64,000 nucleotides of DNA from Bufo bufo (Eukaryota; Chordata; Amphibia; Anura; Bufonidae): assembly GCF_905171765.1 (NCBI RefSeq), contig NC_053393.1, positions 62,713,371 to 62,777,370 of the forward strand. Direction: 5' to 3'. The notes under the pieces were generated by a model. That model worked only from the letters and a program-made list of their open reading frames with translations, was not told the origin of the DNA and searched no databases. Shown in pieces: positions 22,687-34,055 of this stretch. The first letter of the stretch is position 1; every line of letters starts with the position of its first letter. The position numbers and the translations under genes are program-made.

Positions 22687-23400
22687 GTGGTCTTATGTTT
22701 AGTGTATGATGTTGGATAAATGTAAAATTGTCTACATTTTATTTCTGCATGGGAGACTAGTGATGGTTTCCTGCAGAAATATCAGTCTCATAACGTTATG
22801 TGGGCCTATGCATTATATATGTGAATTACCGCAAAATTCGTACTTCTCCTCGGCTAAAAATATTCCTCAAAATTGTTAAGAGGAGAATTTTTACTCTTCT
22901 GGAAAAAATGTAGAGCAAATTCTGCTGTCAGTTGTAACATACTGCTGACAGTCTGCTTCAAACTGCAGACATAACCCCTTTCATGCCATGGTCCTTAGGG
23001 ACCGCTGTATGTAAGGGGCAAACCATCGGGCCACTGCTCTGCTGTGGTATAGGTTTGATGCCATCCCTCCCTCCCTCCCTTGCCCCACCATGGTGGATGG
23101 CCGTCCTCACCTCCATACAAGCCGTCCCACCCTTCCCTTCAGGATGGCCAACACAGCAGCAAGCCCCTTCCCCACCCCCCCTTCTTCAGGATGGCCGGCG
23201 CAGCAACAAGCCCCCCCACCCCCCTTCCGTTAGGATGGCCAATGCTGCAACAATCTCCCCCGCCCCCCCCTTCCTTCAGGATGGCCGGCGACTCAACAAG
23301 CCCCTCTCGCCCCCCCAAGTTAAGGTTTGCAGAGTGGCAGAGTGTTAGCTGTAATATACAGCTGATACTCTGCTTGAAATGGCCGACATCGGTGGCCGTT
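22687..23400. other. Piece of piggyBac-like terminal region with pyrimidine-rich tandem
   Basis: At 22974 the bases ATAACCCCTTTCATGCCATGG resemble the TTAACCCC end of the piggyBac-like family. From 23125 to 23320 a loose tandem of about 50 bp occurs, built on AGGATGGCCGGCGCAGCAACAAG and C-rich runs. No gene. Confidence 0.45.
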
Positions 23401-23605
23401 TAACCCCTTTCATACCGTGGTACTTAGGGACCGCTGCATGGAGGGGATAACCATTTGGCCGCTGCTCTGCTGTGGCAGCGGCCCGATGCTTGAAGGGTAA
23501 ACTGAGGGGGGAACTTCCCCATCAGGCCGCTGCACTGTTGTGGCAGCGTCCCTATGGTTACAGGCATCCGGATTGCCATGGTATAGCTGAGCCTGATCAG
23601 GCTTA

Positions 23606-25674
23606 GGCCTCATGCACACGACCGTTTTGTGCATCCGTGGCCGTTGTGCCGTTTTCCTTTTTTTTTCACGGACCCATTGACTTTTAATGGGTCCGTGGAA
23701 TAATCGGAAGATGCAGCGTTTTTCAGCCGCATCCGTGATCCGTGTTTCCTGTCCGTCAAAAAAATATGACCTGTCCTATTTTTTGGACGGACAACGGTTC
23801 ACGGACCCATTCAAGTCAATGGGTCCGTGAAAGAACACGGATGCACACAAGATTGGCATCCGCGTCTGTGATCTGTGGCCGTAGGTTACTTTCATACAGA
23901 CGGATCCTAAGATCTGTCTGCATACAAGCTTTCTCAGAGATGAGTTTTCACTTCGTGAAAACTCATATCCGACAGTATATTCTAACACAGAGGCGTTCCC
24001 ATAGTGATGGGGACGCTTCTAGTTAGAATATACTACAAACTGTGTACATGACTGCCCCCTGCTGCCTGGCAGCACCCGATCTCTTACAGGGGGCCGTGAT
24101 CTGCACAATTAACCCCTCAGGTGCTGCACCTGAGGGGTTAATTGTGCATATCATAGCCCCCTATAAGAGATCAGGGGCTGCCAGGCAGCAGGGGGCAGAC
24201 CCCCCTCGCTCCCCAGTTTGAATATCATTGGTGGCCAGTGTGCGGCCTCCCCCGGCCCCCCTCCCTCCCTTTATTGTAATATCATTGGTGGCCAGTGTGC
24301 GCCCCCCCCGGCCCCCCTCCTCCCTCCCTCCATTGTATTATCATTGGTGGCCAGTGTGCAGACCCCCCCAGGCCCCCCCTCTATTGTATTAATATCATTG
24401 GTGGCCAGTGTGCGGCCTCCCCTCCCCCCCGATCATTGGTGGCAGCGGAGAGTTCTGATCGGAGTCCCAGTTTAATCGCTGGAGCTCCGATCGGTAACCA
24501 TGGCAACCAGGACGCTACTGCAGGCCTGGTTGCCATGGTTACTTAGCAATATTACAATATTAGAAGCATCATACTTACCTGCTGCGCTGTCTGTGACCGG
24601 CCGGGAGCTCCTCCTACTGGTAAGTGACAGATCATTAAGCAATGTGCCACACACACCTGTCACTTACCAGTAGGAGGAGCTCCCGGCCGGTCACAGACAG
24701 CGCAGCAGGTAAGTATGATGCTTCTAATATTGTAATATTGCTAAGTAACCATGGCAACCAGGCCTGCAGTAGCTCCTGGTTTCCATGGTTACCGATCGGA
24801 GCACCAGCAATTAAACTGGGACTCCGATCGGAACTCTCCACTGCCACCAATGATCGGGCGGGGGGGGGGGAGAGGGGAGGCCGCACACTGGCCACCAATG
24901 ATATTACAATAAAGGGAGGGAGGGGGGGCCGACAGAGGCCGCACACTGGCCACCAATGATATTACAATAGAGGGAGGGAGGGGGGGCCGGGGGAGGCCGC
25001 ACACTGGCCACCAATGATATTACAATAGAGGGAGGGGGGGCCGGGGGAGGCCGCACACTGGCCACCAATGATATTCAAACTGAAGAGGGAGGGGGGTCTG
25101 CCCCCTGCTGCCTGGCAGCCCCTGATCTCTTACAGGGGGCTATGATATGCACAATTAACCCCTTCAGATGCGGCACCTGAAGGGTTAATTGTGCTGATCA
25201 CAGCCCCCTGTAAAAGATCGGGTGCTGCCAGGCAGCAGGGGGCAGTCATGTACACAGTTCGTAGTATATTCTAACTAGAAGCGTCCCCATCACTATGGGA
25301 ACGCCTCTGTGTTAGAATATACTGTCGGATCTGAGTTTCACGATGTAACTCAAATCCGATGGTATATTCTAACATAGAGGCGTTCCCATGGTGATGGTAT
25401 TAACTCCTGACTTTACATTGAAAGTCAATGGGGGACGGATCCGTTTGCAATTGCACCATATTGTGTCAACGTCAAACGGATCCGTCCACATTGACTTGCA
25501 TAGTAAGTCAGGACGGATCCGTTTGGCTCCACACGGCCAGGCGGACACCAAAACGACTTTTTTTTTCATGTCCGTGGATTCTCCAAAAATCAAGGAAGAC
25601 CCACGGACGAAAATCACGGAAAAACTGAACCCATTTTTGCGGGCCGCAAAAAAAACGGTCGTGTGCATGAGGCC
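23606..25674. mobile_element. 2.07-kb TTA-flanked MITE carrying a giant palindrome
   Basis: Ends GGCCTCATGCACACGACCG and CGGTCGTGTGCATGAGGCC are perfect inverted repeats, flanked by TTA at 23603-23605 and 25675-25677. Between them are GACGGATCCGTC-type repeats and, at 23955-25343, a long palindrome. Its ends are the same type as the 445-bp MITE at 20711, so the palindrome is a large internal addition. Confidence 0.85.
23955..25343. repeat. ~1.39-kb palindrome with ~675-bp arms
   Basis: The left arm ends at 24630 (TAAGTGACAG) and the right arm starts at 24657 (CTGTCACTTA), leaving a 26-bp centre. Pairing continues outward through GAGGAGCTCCCGGCCGGTCA, the CATTGGTGGCCAGTGTGCGG tandem repeats (about 57 bp each, four per arm) and CTGCCCCCTGCTGCCTGGCAG. 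It ends in GACAGTATATTCTAACACAG. Each arm holds a smaller hairpin, such as CCCCTCAGGTGC/GCACCTGAGGGG. Confidence 0.9.
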
Positions 25675-26330
25675 TTACTGTGAATGACAATATACTGCAG
25701 TACACTATACAGTGTACTGCAGTGTATTGTAGAGGCATCAGACCCACTGGATCTTCAAGAACCAAGTGGGTCTGAGTTAAAACAAAAAAAGTCCTGATTT
25801 ATAAAAGGATCACATACTTTTACCCCAGTAAAAGCCATAAAAAAGAAAAACGAGGATGGAATTGCAATTTTGCCCACCGCACTTCCGACAAAATTGTATA
25901 AATAGTGATCAGAAGAGTCATATGTACTCCAAAATAGTACAAATCAAACCGTCATCTCATCCCGCAAAAAATGAGCCACTACCTAAGACAATCACACAAA
26001 AAATAAAAAAGATATGGCTTTCAGAAATGGACACTAAAACATTTTTTTTTGTTTAAAAAATGCTGTTATTGTGTAAAACCAAAATATATTTTAAAAAAAC
26101 TGACATATTAGGTATCGCCACATCCGTAACAACCTGCTCTATAAAAAATTTATATGCGCTAACCCTTCTGGTGAACGCTGTAAAAAATACAATAAAACGT
26201 GCCAAATAAGCAATTTTTTTTCTACCTTACATCACAAAAAGTGTAATACCAAGCGATCAAAAAGTCACATGTGCCCCAAAATTATACCAATCAAACCATC
26301 ATCTCATCCTGCAAAATGAAACCCTACTTA

Positions 26331-26830
26331 AAGGGCTTCTGTCACTCCACTAAAGTCTTTTTTTTTTTTTTTGGGCTACTTATAATCCCTATACTGCGAT
26401 ATATCAATACATAATTTTATTAATCATTTTGGTTCAGTAGTTAATTCAAAAAACGGACTTTTATCATATGCAAATTACCTGACTACCAGCAAGTAGGGCG
26501 GCTACTTGCTGGTGGCAGCCGCTTCCTCCTTTCATAATGACGCCCCTCATCATGTTGATTGACAGGGTCAGCGAATGCGCTCATCCTCTGACTGGCCCTG
26601 TCTGTGTTTTAAATCTCGCGCCTTCGCCGTACCGGTCTTCAGTCGGCGCAGGCGCACTGAGAGGAGGATGCTCGCTCGGCCGCTCCTTCCTCAATGCGCC
26701 TGCGCCAATGACGTCACATCTACACCCGGCGCAGGCGCATTGAGGATGGAGTGGCCGAGCGAGCGTCCTCCACTCAGTGCGCCTGCGCCGACTGAAGACA
26801 GGTACGGCGCAGGTGCCAGATTTTGAATGC
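26331..26830. mobile_element. Inserted repeat with GC-rich hairpin
   Basis: Interrupts the piggyBac-like tract between CCCTACTTA and AATCGCCC. It starts AAGGGCTTCTGTCACTCCAC. At 26620-26813 two arms of about 85 bp pair, for example CAGTCGGCGCAGGCGCACTG with its complement near 26775-26795, around a 21-bp centre with TGACGTCA. A CRE-like TGACGTCA lies at the loop. No coding capacity. Confidence 0.65.
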
Positions 26831-27277
26831 AATCGCCCAAAAAATAAGGCTCTCAGAAAATGGAAACACAAAAACATTTTTTTTTTTAAAAATGCCTTTA
26901 TTGTGTAAAATAAAATAAAAAAATGCACATATTAGGCATCACTGTGTCCATAACAACCCACTCTATAAAAATAGCATGTGATCGAACCCGTCTGGTGAAC
27001 GCCATAAAATAATAAAATAAAAAATGTGCAAAAAAGCAATTTTTTATAACCTTACATCACAAAAAGTGTAATACCAAGCAATCAAAAATTCATATGTGTC
27101 CCAAAATGGTACCAATCAAACCATCATCTCTTCCAGCAAAAAATGAGACCCTACCTAAGACAGTCACCCAAAAAATAAAGTAAAAATAAGGCTTGAGGAA
27201 GACTCTATTGCTGAGCCAAAACGTCGCATTTTCCACATGGGTGAATATAAGTTTTTTTTTTTACTTGTTGAAAATGT

Positions 27278-27444
27278 CATTTATCAAACTGATGAAAAGT
27301 AGAACTGGCTTAATTGCCCATAGCAACCAATCAGATTCCAACTTTCATTCTTCACAGCTTCATTCGAAAATGAAAGGTGGAATCTGATTGGTTGCTATGG
27401 GCAACTAAGCCAGTTCTACTTTACAGCAGTTATGATAAATCTCC
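27278..27444. mobile_element. Hairpin MITE with CCAAT-containing arms
   Basis: The arms AGAACTGGCTTAATTGCCC...AACCAATCAGATTCCA and their complement at 27378-27419 pair nearly perfectly. The ends TTTATCAA and ATGATAAATC are complementary. This is a common type of frog intergenic hairpin repeat (judged from familiarity). Confidence 0.7.
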
Positions 27445-27748
27445 TCCCCCCCCCCCCCCCCGTGTACTTCTATGTGTACATAGCATTGTGTGTCGACACA
27501 CTGTACTAATCTGTGTGGGAATAGTGACCGCTCACTGAGCGGACTGCACACAATACTGTATTCAGAAGAGAGCGCATGTAGTGAGAGCTGTCAATAATCT
27601 GTTCTGACATGGTTCTGACTATAGATCGCTGCACTAATGTTATCAGCAGAAATATCTATTGCTGTCCACAAATAATGGGCTTTCTATAGAAGGGAAAGTG
27701 AGAAATAGATCTGCTGATTCCAAGCTGTTTGTATGTAAGTAGCTGCTA

Positions 27749-27926
27749 GCTGTGCTGTGTAACAGGATGTGGGGGAGGGGCATCAGAGCTGTGTTGTGTA
27801 ACAGGATGTGGGGGCAAGGCTATGCTGTGTAACAGGATGTGGGGGCGGGGCAGCAGAGCTGTGCTGTGTAACAGGATGTGGGGGTGGGGCTATGCTGTGT
27901 AACAGGATGTGGGGGCGGGGAAGCAG
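27749..27926. repeat. Minisatellite of ~38-bp units
   Basis: Four to five tandem units built on GCTGTGTAACAGGATGTGGG, with alternating GGGGCAGCAGAGCTGT and GGGGCTAT variants. Confidence 0.85.
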
Positions 27927-28998
27927 AGCTTGTGCTGGTGCACATGAAATCCACAGGAACGCCCACAGAGCTGAGGAGACATGAGAAATAGTGAGAGAAT
28001 CTCATAGAAGAGCATTTCTTAGTGCATGTGAAGCAAAGCTTATACCAGTAAACTAGCAAGTGCAATTCTATCATGTGCTGCATTATGGTAAGATATGGGT
28101 TTATTGAATTTTAGTGCACAAAGGTGTCCATAGCATTTAATTTTGAGGATCGGGTAATTTAAATGTAATTTTAAAAAAATATATTTTTACAGAATTTTTT
28201 TAAAACTTTTTTTAGGCTTCCAAGGGCCTAACCACAAGGAATCATCAGATTGACATTTATATTTTGCAATGGGATTTGATTAATTGCTAAATAGAAAATT
28301 CTGTATATTCCAATGTAGTCCTGCCACCTGTGAAAGACCTGGTAGTCTCCAGCAGGCTTAGGCCTTTCACAGCGAATGAACAGATCCCCAATTGCCATGT
28401 AGAGAGCCATTCCAGGCTTGGAAGCGCAGTGCTTTTGGGTTTTCAGCCGATCGCAGCCGTATGAAACAGCAGGCACACAGTGCCTATGGTACCCGGGCAT
28501 CATCTTTAAAGACCCTATACCCTTCACATTTAAAATCATACGGCGGTAGAGAAGTAGTAAAGTTGCACCACTATGTGCTAAAATGGTGCCAGAATTTTTG
28601 CACAAATTCTGCTACACAGTAAGCCAACTAAAACATGATATAAGATAGTCCAGACTTACACTGGCACTGGTGTGCCAGACTTATCATTTAGCATCACCAT
28701 CGTGATGGTGCATTTTGAGACTATCTAGTTTAAATTTGCAATATTTAAAACTTAGAAAGGATAAGTAAATCTGCCCCATTACATTTACCTTTACAACATA
28801 TACAATACATTAATACTTGTTTTAGGTGAACAATAAACAATGTTAAAAAAAAAAAAGAAAAATATTGTGAAATTGTGCTTTTTTTTTGCATGTTCTCTTA
28901 AAATAAAATTTATACAAATTAAATGCTAACATTTAAATAACCCACAATGGTATGCATAGAAACTACAACTCGCACAATGTCTCACAATGAAAAAACAT
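27927..28998. other. No gene recognised
   Basis: Mostly AT-rich. A MITE-like right end TAAGTAAATCTGCCCC lies near 28775, and a hairpin around 28690-28715 reads GCATCACCATCGTGATGGTGC. No coding evidence. Confidence 0.4.
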
Positions 28999-29012
28999 TC
29001 AATGCAATGTTG

Positions 29013-29016
<4 letters not shown>

Positions 29017-29049
<33 letters not shown>
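29017..29049. repeat. (AT)n microsatellite
   Basis: An uninterrupted AT run of about 33 bases. Confidence 0.95.
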
Positions 29050-29055
<6 letters not shown>

Positions 29056-29239
29056 GTATATAAACAATTTAACATATAAAATAAATAAATATAATTGGTT
29101 TCACCAGGTTTGATTCCTGAATAATTAAGATGAAAAAAAAAGTATTTATCCCATATGGGGAAGAGTATAACGAAACAAAAATCTAAATGGCAAAATGATA
29201 TTTTTTTATGCTTTACCTCCAAAAAAATGAATAAAAAGT

Positions 29240-29640
29240 TATCAAGAATTCATACCTACATTATAGTGTAATATAATATGGTATAAATTATATAAAACTT
29301 TATAATATACTATAGCACAGCATAGCACAAAAAACAAAGTTCCAGAATTATATTGAAATTGGTGTTTTAGATAGCACACAGATGACAAAGCACAGTACAG
29401 CGCAAACTAAAATAGTTAAGTACGGTATGAAATGATAGAATACAAAATCATATTGTACAGTATAACAGTGTAGTAGAGAATAGTATAGTTAAGTATAGTA
29501 TTGTATAGAAATATGAAATAGTATGGTACAATATAACCTGTAGTATTGAATAGTATAGTTAATATTGTATGATATAGTAAAGTACAGTATAGTATAAGAG
29601 CAGTATAGTACAGTGTCTAATAATTAATAAGGTTTATGTT
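29240..29640. repeat. Low-complexity TATAGTACAGTATAG-like tract
   Basis: About 400 bases of degenerate short repeats of AGTATAGTA and CAGTATAGC, with no fixed period. Confidence 0.8.
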
Positions 29641-30796
29641 TGTAGCAGCTCGGCATGGTTTCTTCAGAGATGCGGAGAGCCTGCTGGATATGTGCAGTTT
29701 GCATGTTCTTTTCACACATTTTACTAGCACCATATGTCTCACAGTTTAAATGAAAGAAATAATCATTACACTGCTTGCCTTCCTCCTAAATTCTCTTAAG
29801 ATCCAGAATGATACCCGTACAGTATATGCGACACTGTAATATGCGTCTGGGCATAAAACTTTACTGTGAACCTAATGTCTTTTTACATCGAGAAGCAATT
29901 TTGTTTTTTGTTACATGTAATTCTGAGATATGACTTCCAGGTGTTAAAGAACAAGACTGGGCTGACTTATGGGACTGCATGATAAAAGACATATGCTCCG
30001 GACTCCGTCTGCTTTCCGTGCAGATGCTGGAGCTCAATGTGCTTTATGCTTCTGAAAATTGAAGTTTTAATATCAGGAGGGAAAAAGCTGAAACCTATTA
30101 TATATGACTTGGGAGCAAAGAGTTAATTGGTCATAAATCCAGCATTCATGGATTCTGAAGGCGAGTTTTAATAGAGGCCCCAGTTGGATAATGCGGTGGC
30201 TCTGAAATAAACCAAATCCTATATTCTCAATGTAGGGATTTTGAGCTTGCATTTAGGCTGCGGCGGGGACTTCACATTTCCAGGTCTGGTTTCGGAATTT
30301 TCTGTTGTCTGTTTTAAGCTAGTGACTACTTTAATAACGATCCTTTATTAATAGATTTGTTCGCGAAACTGGATATACTGTATTCCATGTGTGGAGAATC
30401 AATTTACTATTAACGCCTCCGAGAAACACCCAGCAGAAGACATAACATAGTGTAGATCCTGAGCTCTCTTAAATCAATCCAGCTGAACCGAAATCGCACG
30501 TAGAGTTAAAGCGTAGAAAAATTTGTTTCCACTTGAGAATTTTAAGCTTTCTGAAATCCTGTGGATGCATTTTACTTCACGTGTTAACCACTGTCACTGC
30601 TGCGTGGAGGAAGAAAAGCAGCAACGTGTCCAAGGGGCTGTATGTGTCAAAGGTAGCTGTGCCGCTGACCATGGCATGGAAATGGAATTCCACTAAAGGG
30701 AACCGATAGCTTTCTTAAAGGACCCGGGTGCTTCCGAAATTCAAACAATTATTTAAATGATCAAGGTTAAAGATTTACTACCACTTGTGTACGCAG
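29641..30796. other. Apparently single-copy DNA, no gene
   Basis: No TE family, no long open frame and no internal repeat is visible. Balanced base composition with in-frame stops in all frames. It is one of the few stretches that looks unlike a repeat, so it could hold a regulatory element, but nothing in the sequence proves this. Confidence 0.4.
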
Positions 30797-31582
30797 CTTA
30801 TAAGTAGAGATGAGCAAAGTTTACAAAAATTAAATTCGGCTGCATTGGCGAATTTCACAAAGAAATTAGCTTTGTGGCGAATTACTTTGTCACGAAGCGC
30901 AATTCTTTGGAAAGCGCAATGATGGAAAATAGCAATTACACAGCCGCCCATCATTGAACCCCTTAGATGCTGCGTTCATTGCTGATCGTGGCATCTGAGA
31001 TAAAAAAAGGAGGAGGACTATAATACTTACCTTATCCATTTGAGCACGGCCATCTTGATTGAAGATAACACGTGAAATTTTGCGTGGTGCCCGATGACAT
31101 CATCACGCTGTTTGGCTCGGTGACGTCATATGTCCCCGCTCACGAGATTTCCCACGGAATCTTCAATCAAAACGGCTGCGAAGGCTTCTTCGCACTCAAA
31201 TGAATTATGGTTTTTGTTTTGTTTTTACCGTCAGTTGATTTCAGAAGTTACCGAGAAGCATGAGAAAATTTGGCTTCACGGCAAATACATTTTTTCCTGA
31301 AATTCAGATCGAAGTCCAATTAGGATACTTTGATTCACTCAACACTATTTATATTCCAATCCTTTTTATTGAATATTTTCAACATAAGTGATGACAAAAG
31401 CACCATCAGATACATAGCAGGCAGTTGGTCATAAATGTAGGTACACATAGATGGCGATGCATTACATTCTGCGTTAGATCAGTTAATACAAGTAAACAAG
31501 TATTAATTGTTAAAGACTAACAGCAACCAAAAAACATAACAGAATAAAAGAAAGAAAAAGAAAAAAGTCATTGCCATGATAC

Positions 31583-31596
31583 TTAATAACAGTACA
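31583..31596. repeat. Left TSD of PLE A
   Basis: TTAATAACAGTACA, repeated exactly at 38726-38739. It shows that the inverted arm and the plus-strand body were inserted as one unit. Confidence 0.85.
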
Positions 31597-33415
31597 TACA
31601 AAGACTCCAGCCAAGTCGTATTTAGCGCAATTTGTTTTATTTGCATATCAATGGTAGTTGCTGCGGCGGAGTGACGTTTCGGCACCTCCGTGCCTTCATC
31701 AGACTGCAGCAAAACATAAAAATAAATATTGGTATAATATACATCAGAGTGCCGTATAACATGACAGCGGATACATAGCATAAGTCTCTATGTGCGTCAT
31801 ATTTCCACAAACATATATATATTTTATAGGAAAGTAGCGGATTCACAGATCCAAATTTTTAAGGAATAAAAAGAAAGAAAAAAAAGAAGAAAAAAGCAAT
31901 CAGGTAAAATAAAATAGTAACAATGCCTATTTTCAAATGCTGAAGTTCAAGGCTGAAAGAGCCTCTCGTGGTAAGGACACAGTCAGGTGCCGCCATCTCT
32001 CAATCAAAGAAGGGAGGGCTGTGTTGTGGGGTTAAGGAGGTTATCAGGTAAGCAGTGGTTGTTTAACATTTTCTATCATAGTCACTGTTAACACATTCCT
32101 AACAGACCAGCTAAGAAGTACATAATAAAGAATGGTGGGGGTCTAATGCCCCAGGAGCAACTTACCTAGTGCCGCTGGTGGAGGGAGTCACAAAGGTGTG
32201 GACGCAGTCGGGAGTAAACATGCGGTAGTACCGCTGACAGGTATAGGCGCCATGTCTGTGGTAAGGGGTACGGGGTTTAAATAACCCCGCGCTGCTCAGC
32301 CGTGTAAGCGCGCCTCCGGAAACCGGAAGTGCGTCACGTGGAACGCATACTATCGCCGCGATGCGTTCCACCGACAGGAAGTATGCTGGTGGAGCGCACA
32401 GCGGTACCAGCAGTCACAGAGAAGAGAAGGGGGGTAAACAGGACAAAAGTGGTGTTGTCAAGGAGTGTTCGTGATGATGATACATGTTGTGTAATAATCT
32501 AGTTTTGGGCTGCAAAGTGGAATGGAACGCATCTGTGAGAAGTGCTGCATTCCAACGACCGGAAGTCGGTCATGGGGGTGTGTCGGGGTATACTAGGTGC
32601 TATGATTACAAGTGTTGTGTACGGATATGGCGAATGGGGCATCGTGGTCTGACAAGTATAGTGGATAAGGGGATCTGGTGGTTCCATATCTGCAGGAATA
32701 TGTGGAGTGAGGGCAGATGGGGGGAATGATGAAGATGAATGGTGTCCTAAAGAGTATAAGGGGCCATATTAAATTGAAAGGGTCATATAGTGGGTATGAC
32801 ATAGTAGAAACAGGAATGGGGACACCGCTGCTATTATGGTAGCCGAGTCTATATGAAGAGTAGGAAATCAGTAAATATAATAGAGTGTAATGAGATATAA
32901 TCAATGTATAGAGGTGATGTGTATATAGAATGGGGACGTGCTATCGGTTGTATCCTGGAGGTGATTGTATGGTGGACTATAGTGATTGAGGCAGACTATA
33001 ATGGTGGAGTGTAGTGTGATGACGACAAGTGAGTTACTGAGACGGACATGGTTGTGAAATAAGGATATAACATATGACGTGGGTCCACAGTATGATAGAA
33101 CATAGGACGTAGGATTACATTGTGATACATAAAGGATACATTGCGGCACTAGAGTGGTCCTGGAGAATCAATGGGCCTGTAAAGAGAAAACATAGGTGGT
33201 TAATCAGTGAACATTATGGTCGTTATAATAGGGTTTGTATCTCATATTCCCTGTTTAGACCTCTTGGTTCCATGCTTTCAAACTTGTGTATCCAAAAAGC
33301 CTCTCTTTGTTTAAGTAGTTTAACTCTGTCGCCACCCCTTCTTGGTGTCGGGATGTGCTCCATGACCTGGTATTTTAATTGGGAGATGGAATGTGAGGCC
33401 TGGTTGAATGTGAGG
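31597..33415 (-). repeat. Inverted partial PLE A copy
   Basis: The reverse complement of about 36866-38653, containing the last residues of the GIY-YIG domain (minus-strand reading around 33250-33410), the 3' non-coding region and a pLTR with its ribozyme-like motif. It differs from the right arm by few bases, including a short segment (TTATGCTATGTATCCG on the coding strand) absent from the right arm. Confidence 0.85.
31660..31710 (-). ncRNA. Hammerhead-ribozyme-like motif, inverted PLE A arm
   Basis: Read on the minus strand: GCTGCAGT, then CTGATGA, a GGCAC/GTGCC stem with a GGAG loop, GAAAC, GTC, then ACTCC...GCAGC. The flanks can pair (GCTGC with GCAGC, AGT with ACT), making stem I. One extra A stands between CTGATGA and the GGCAC stem, compared with the textbook core. 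Confidence 0.55.
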
Positions 33416-33420
33416 CCTTT

Positions 33421-34024
33421 ATTATGTACTTCTTAGCTGGTCTGTTAGGAATGTGTTAACAGTGACTATGATAGAAAATGTTAAACAACCACTGCTTACC
33501 TGATAACCTCCTTAACCCCACAACACAGCCCTCCCTTCTTTGATTGAGAGATGGCGGCACCTGACTGTGTCCTTACCATGAGAGGCTCTTTCAGCCTTGA
33601 ACTTCAGCATTTGAAAATAGGCATTGTTACTATTTTATTTTACCTGATTGCTTTTTTCTTCTTTTTTTTCTTTCTTTTTATTCCTTAAAAATTTGGATCT
33701 GTGAATCCACTACTTTCCTATAAAATATATATATGTTTGTGGAAATATGACGCACATAGAGACTTATGCTATGTATCCGCTGTCATGTTATACGGCACTC
33801 TGATGTATATTATACCAATATTTATTTTTATGTTTTGCTGCAGTCTGATGAAGGCACGGAGGTGCCGAAACGTCACCCCGCCGCAGCAACTACCATTGAT
33901 ATGCAAATAAAACAAATTGCACTAAATACGACTTGGCTGGAGTCTTTGTATCTACTATAGAAGGGGTGGGAACCCTACTCCAGCTCCAAACATCCACTGA
34001 GTGCTACAAGGGCTCTGCTTGCAC
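33421..34024 (+). repeat. pLTR-like direct repeat 1 of PLE A
   Basis: Starts around TATTATGTACTTCTTAGCTG and ends GGGCTCTGCTTGCACA. It matches 38130-38725 except for a 16-bp block and single-base changes. It carries a poly-pyrimidine tract, a TATAAAATATATATATG stretch and the ribozyme-like motif. The PLE ORF follows 31 bases later. Confidence 0.85.
33837..33887 (+). ncRNA. Hammerhead-ribozyme-like motif, PLE A pLTR 1
   Basis: Same layout as the motif at 38537: GCTGCAGT, CTGATGA, GGCAC-GGAG-GTGCC, GAAAC, GTC, then GCAGC. Here the bases after GTC are ACCCC rather than ACTCC, which costs one pair in the inner part of stem I. Stem III would be minimal (two pairs, no loop). Hammerheads in PLE terminal repeats are known from earlier work on this class. 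Confidence 0.55.
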
Positions 34025-34055
34025 ATATAAAGAATCCCTAACCTGGTGAAGCACC

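Larger units (their letters stand above)
23404..27195. mobile_element. piggyBac-like copy split by a large MITE and another insertion
   Basis: The left end TTTAACCCCTTTCATACCG at 23400 matches the family end. Family sequence resumes after the MITE at 25678 (ACCCACTGGATCTTCAAG, as at 51333) and continues as the TATCGCCACATCCGTAAC tract (26113). It is interrupted again at about 26331-26830 and resumes with a second tract copy (26830-27195). The right terminal repeat is missing. The net internal repeat period is about 335 bp, similar to the other copies. Confidence 0.6.

Noticed and set aside
24218..25004. ORFs on both strands rich in Pro, Gly and Trp (GGQCA repeats)
   Set aside because: They lie in the arms of the large palindrome and in its 57-bp tandem repeats; mirror copies on both strands show they are structural by-products.
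32162..33149. Small ORFs shared by the two PLE A arms (for example 32162-32371 and 37889-38098)
   Set aside because: They are the same non-coding 3' region in two orientations; no domain, start context or conservation evidence.
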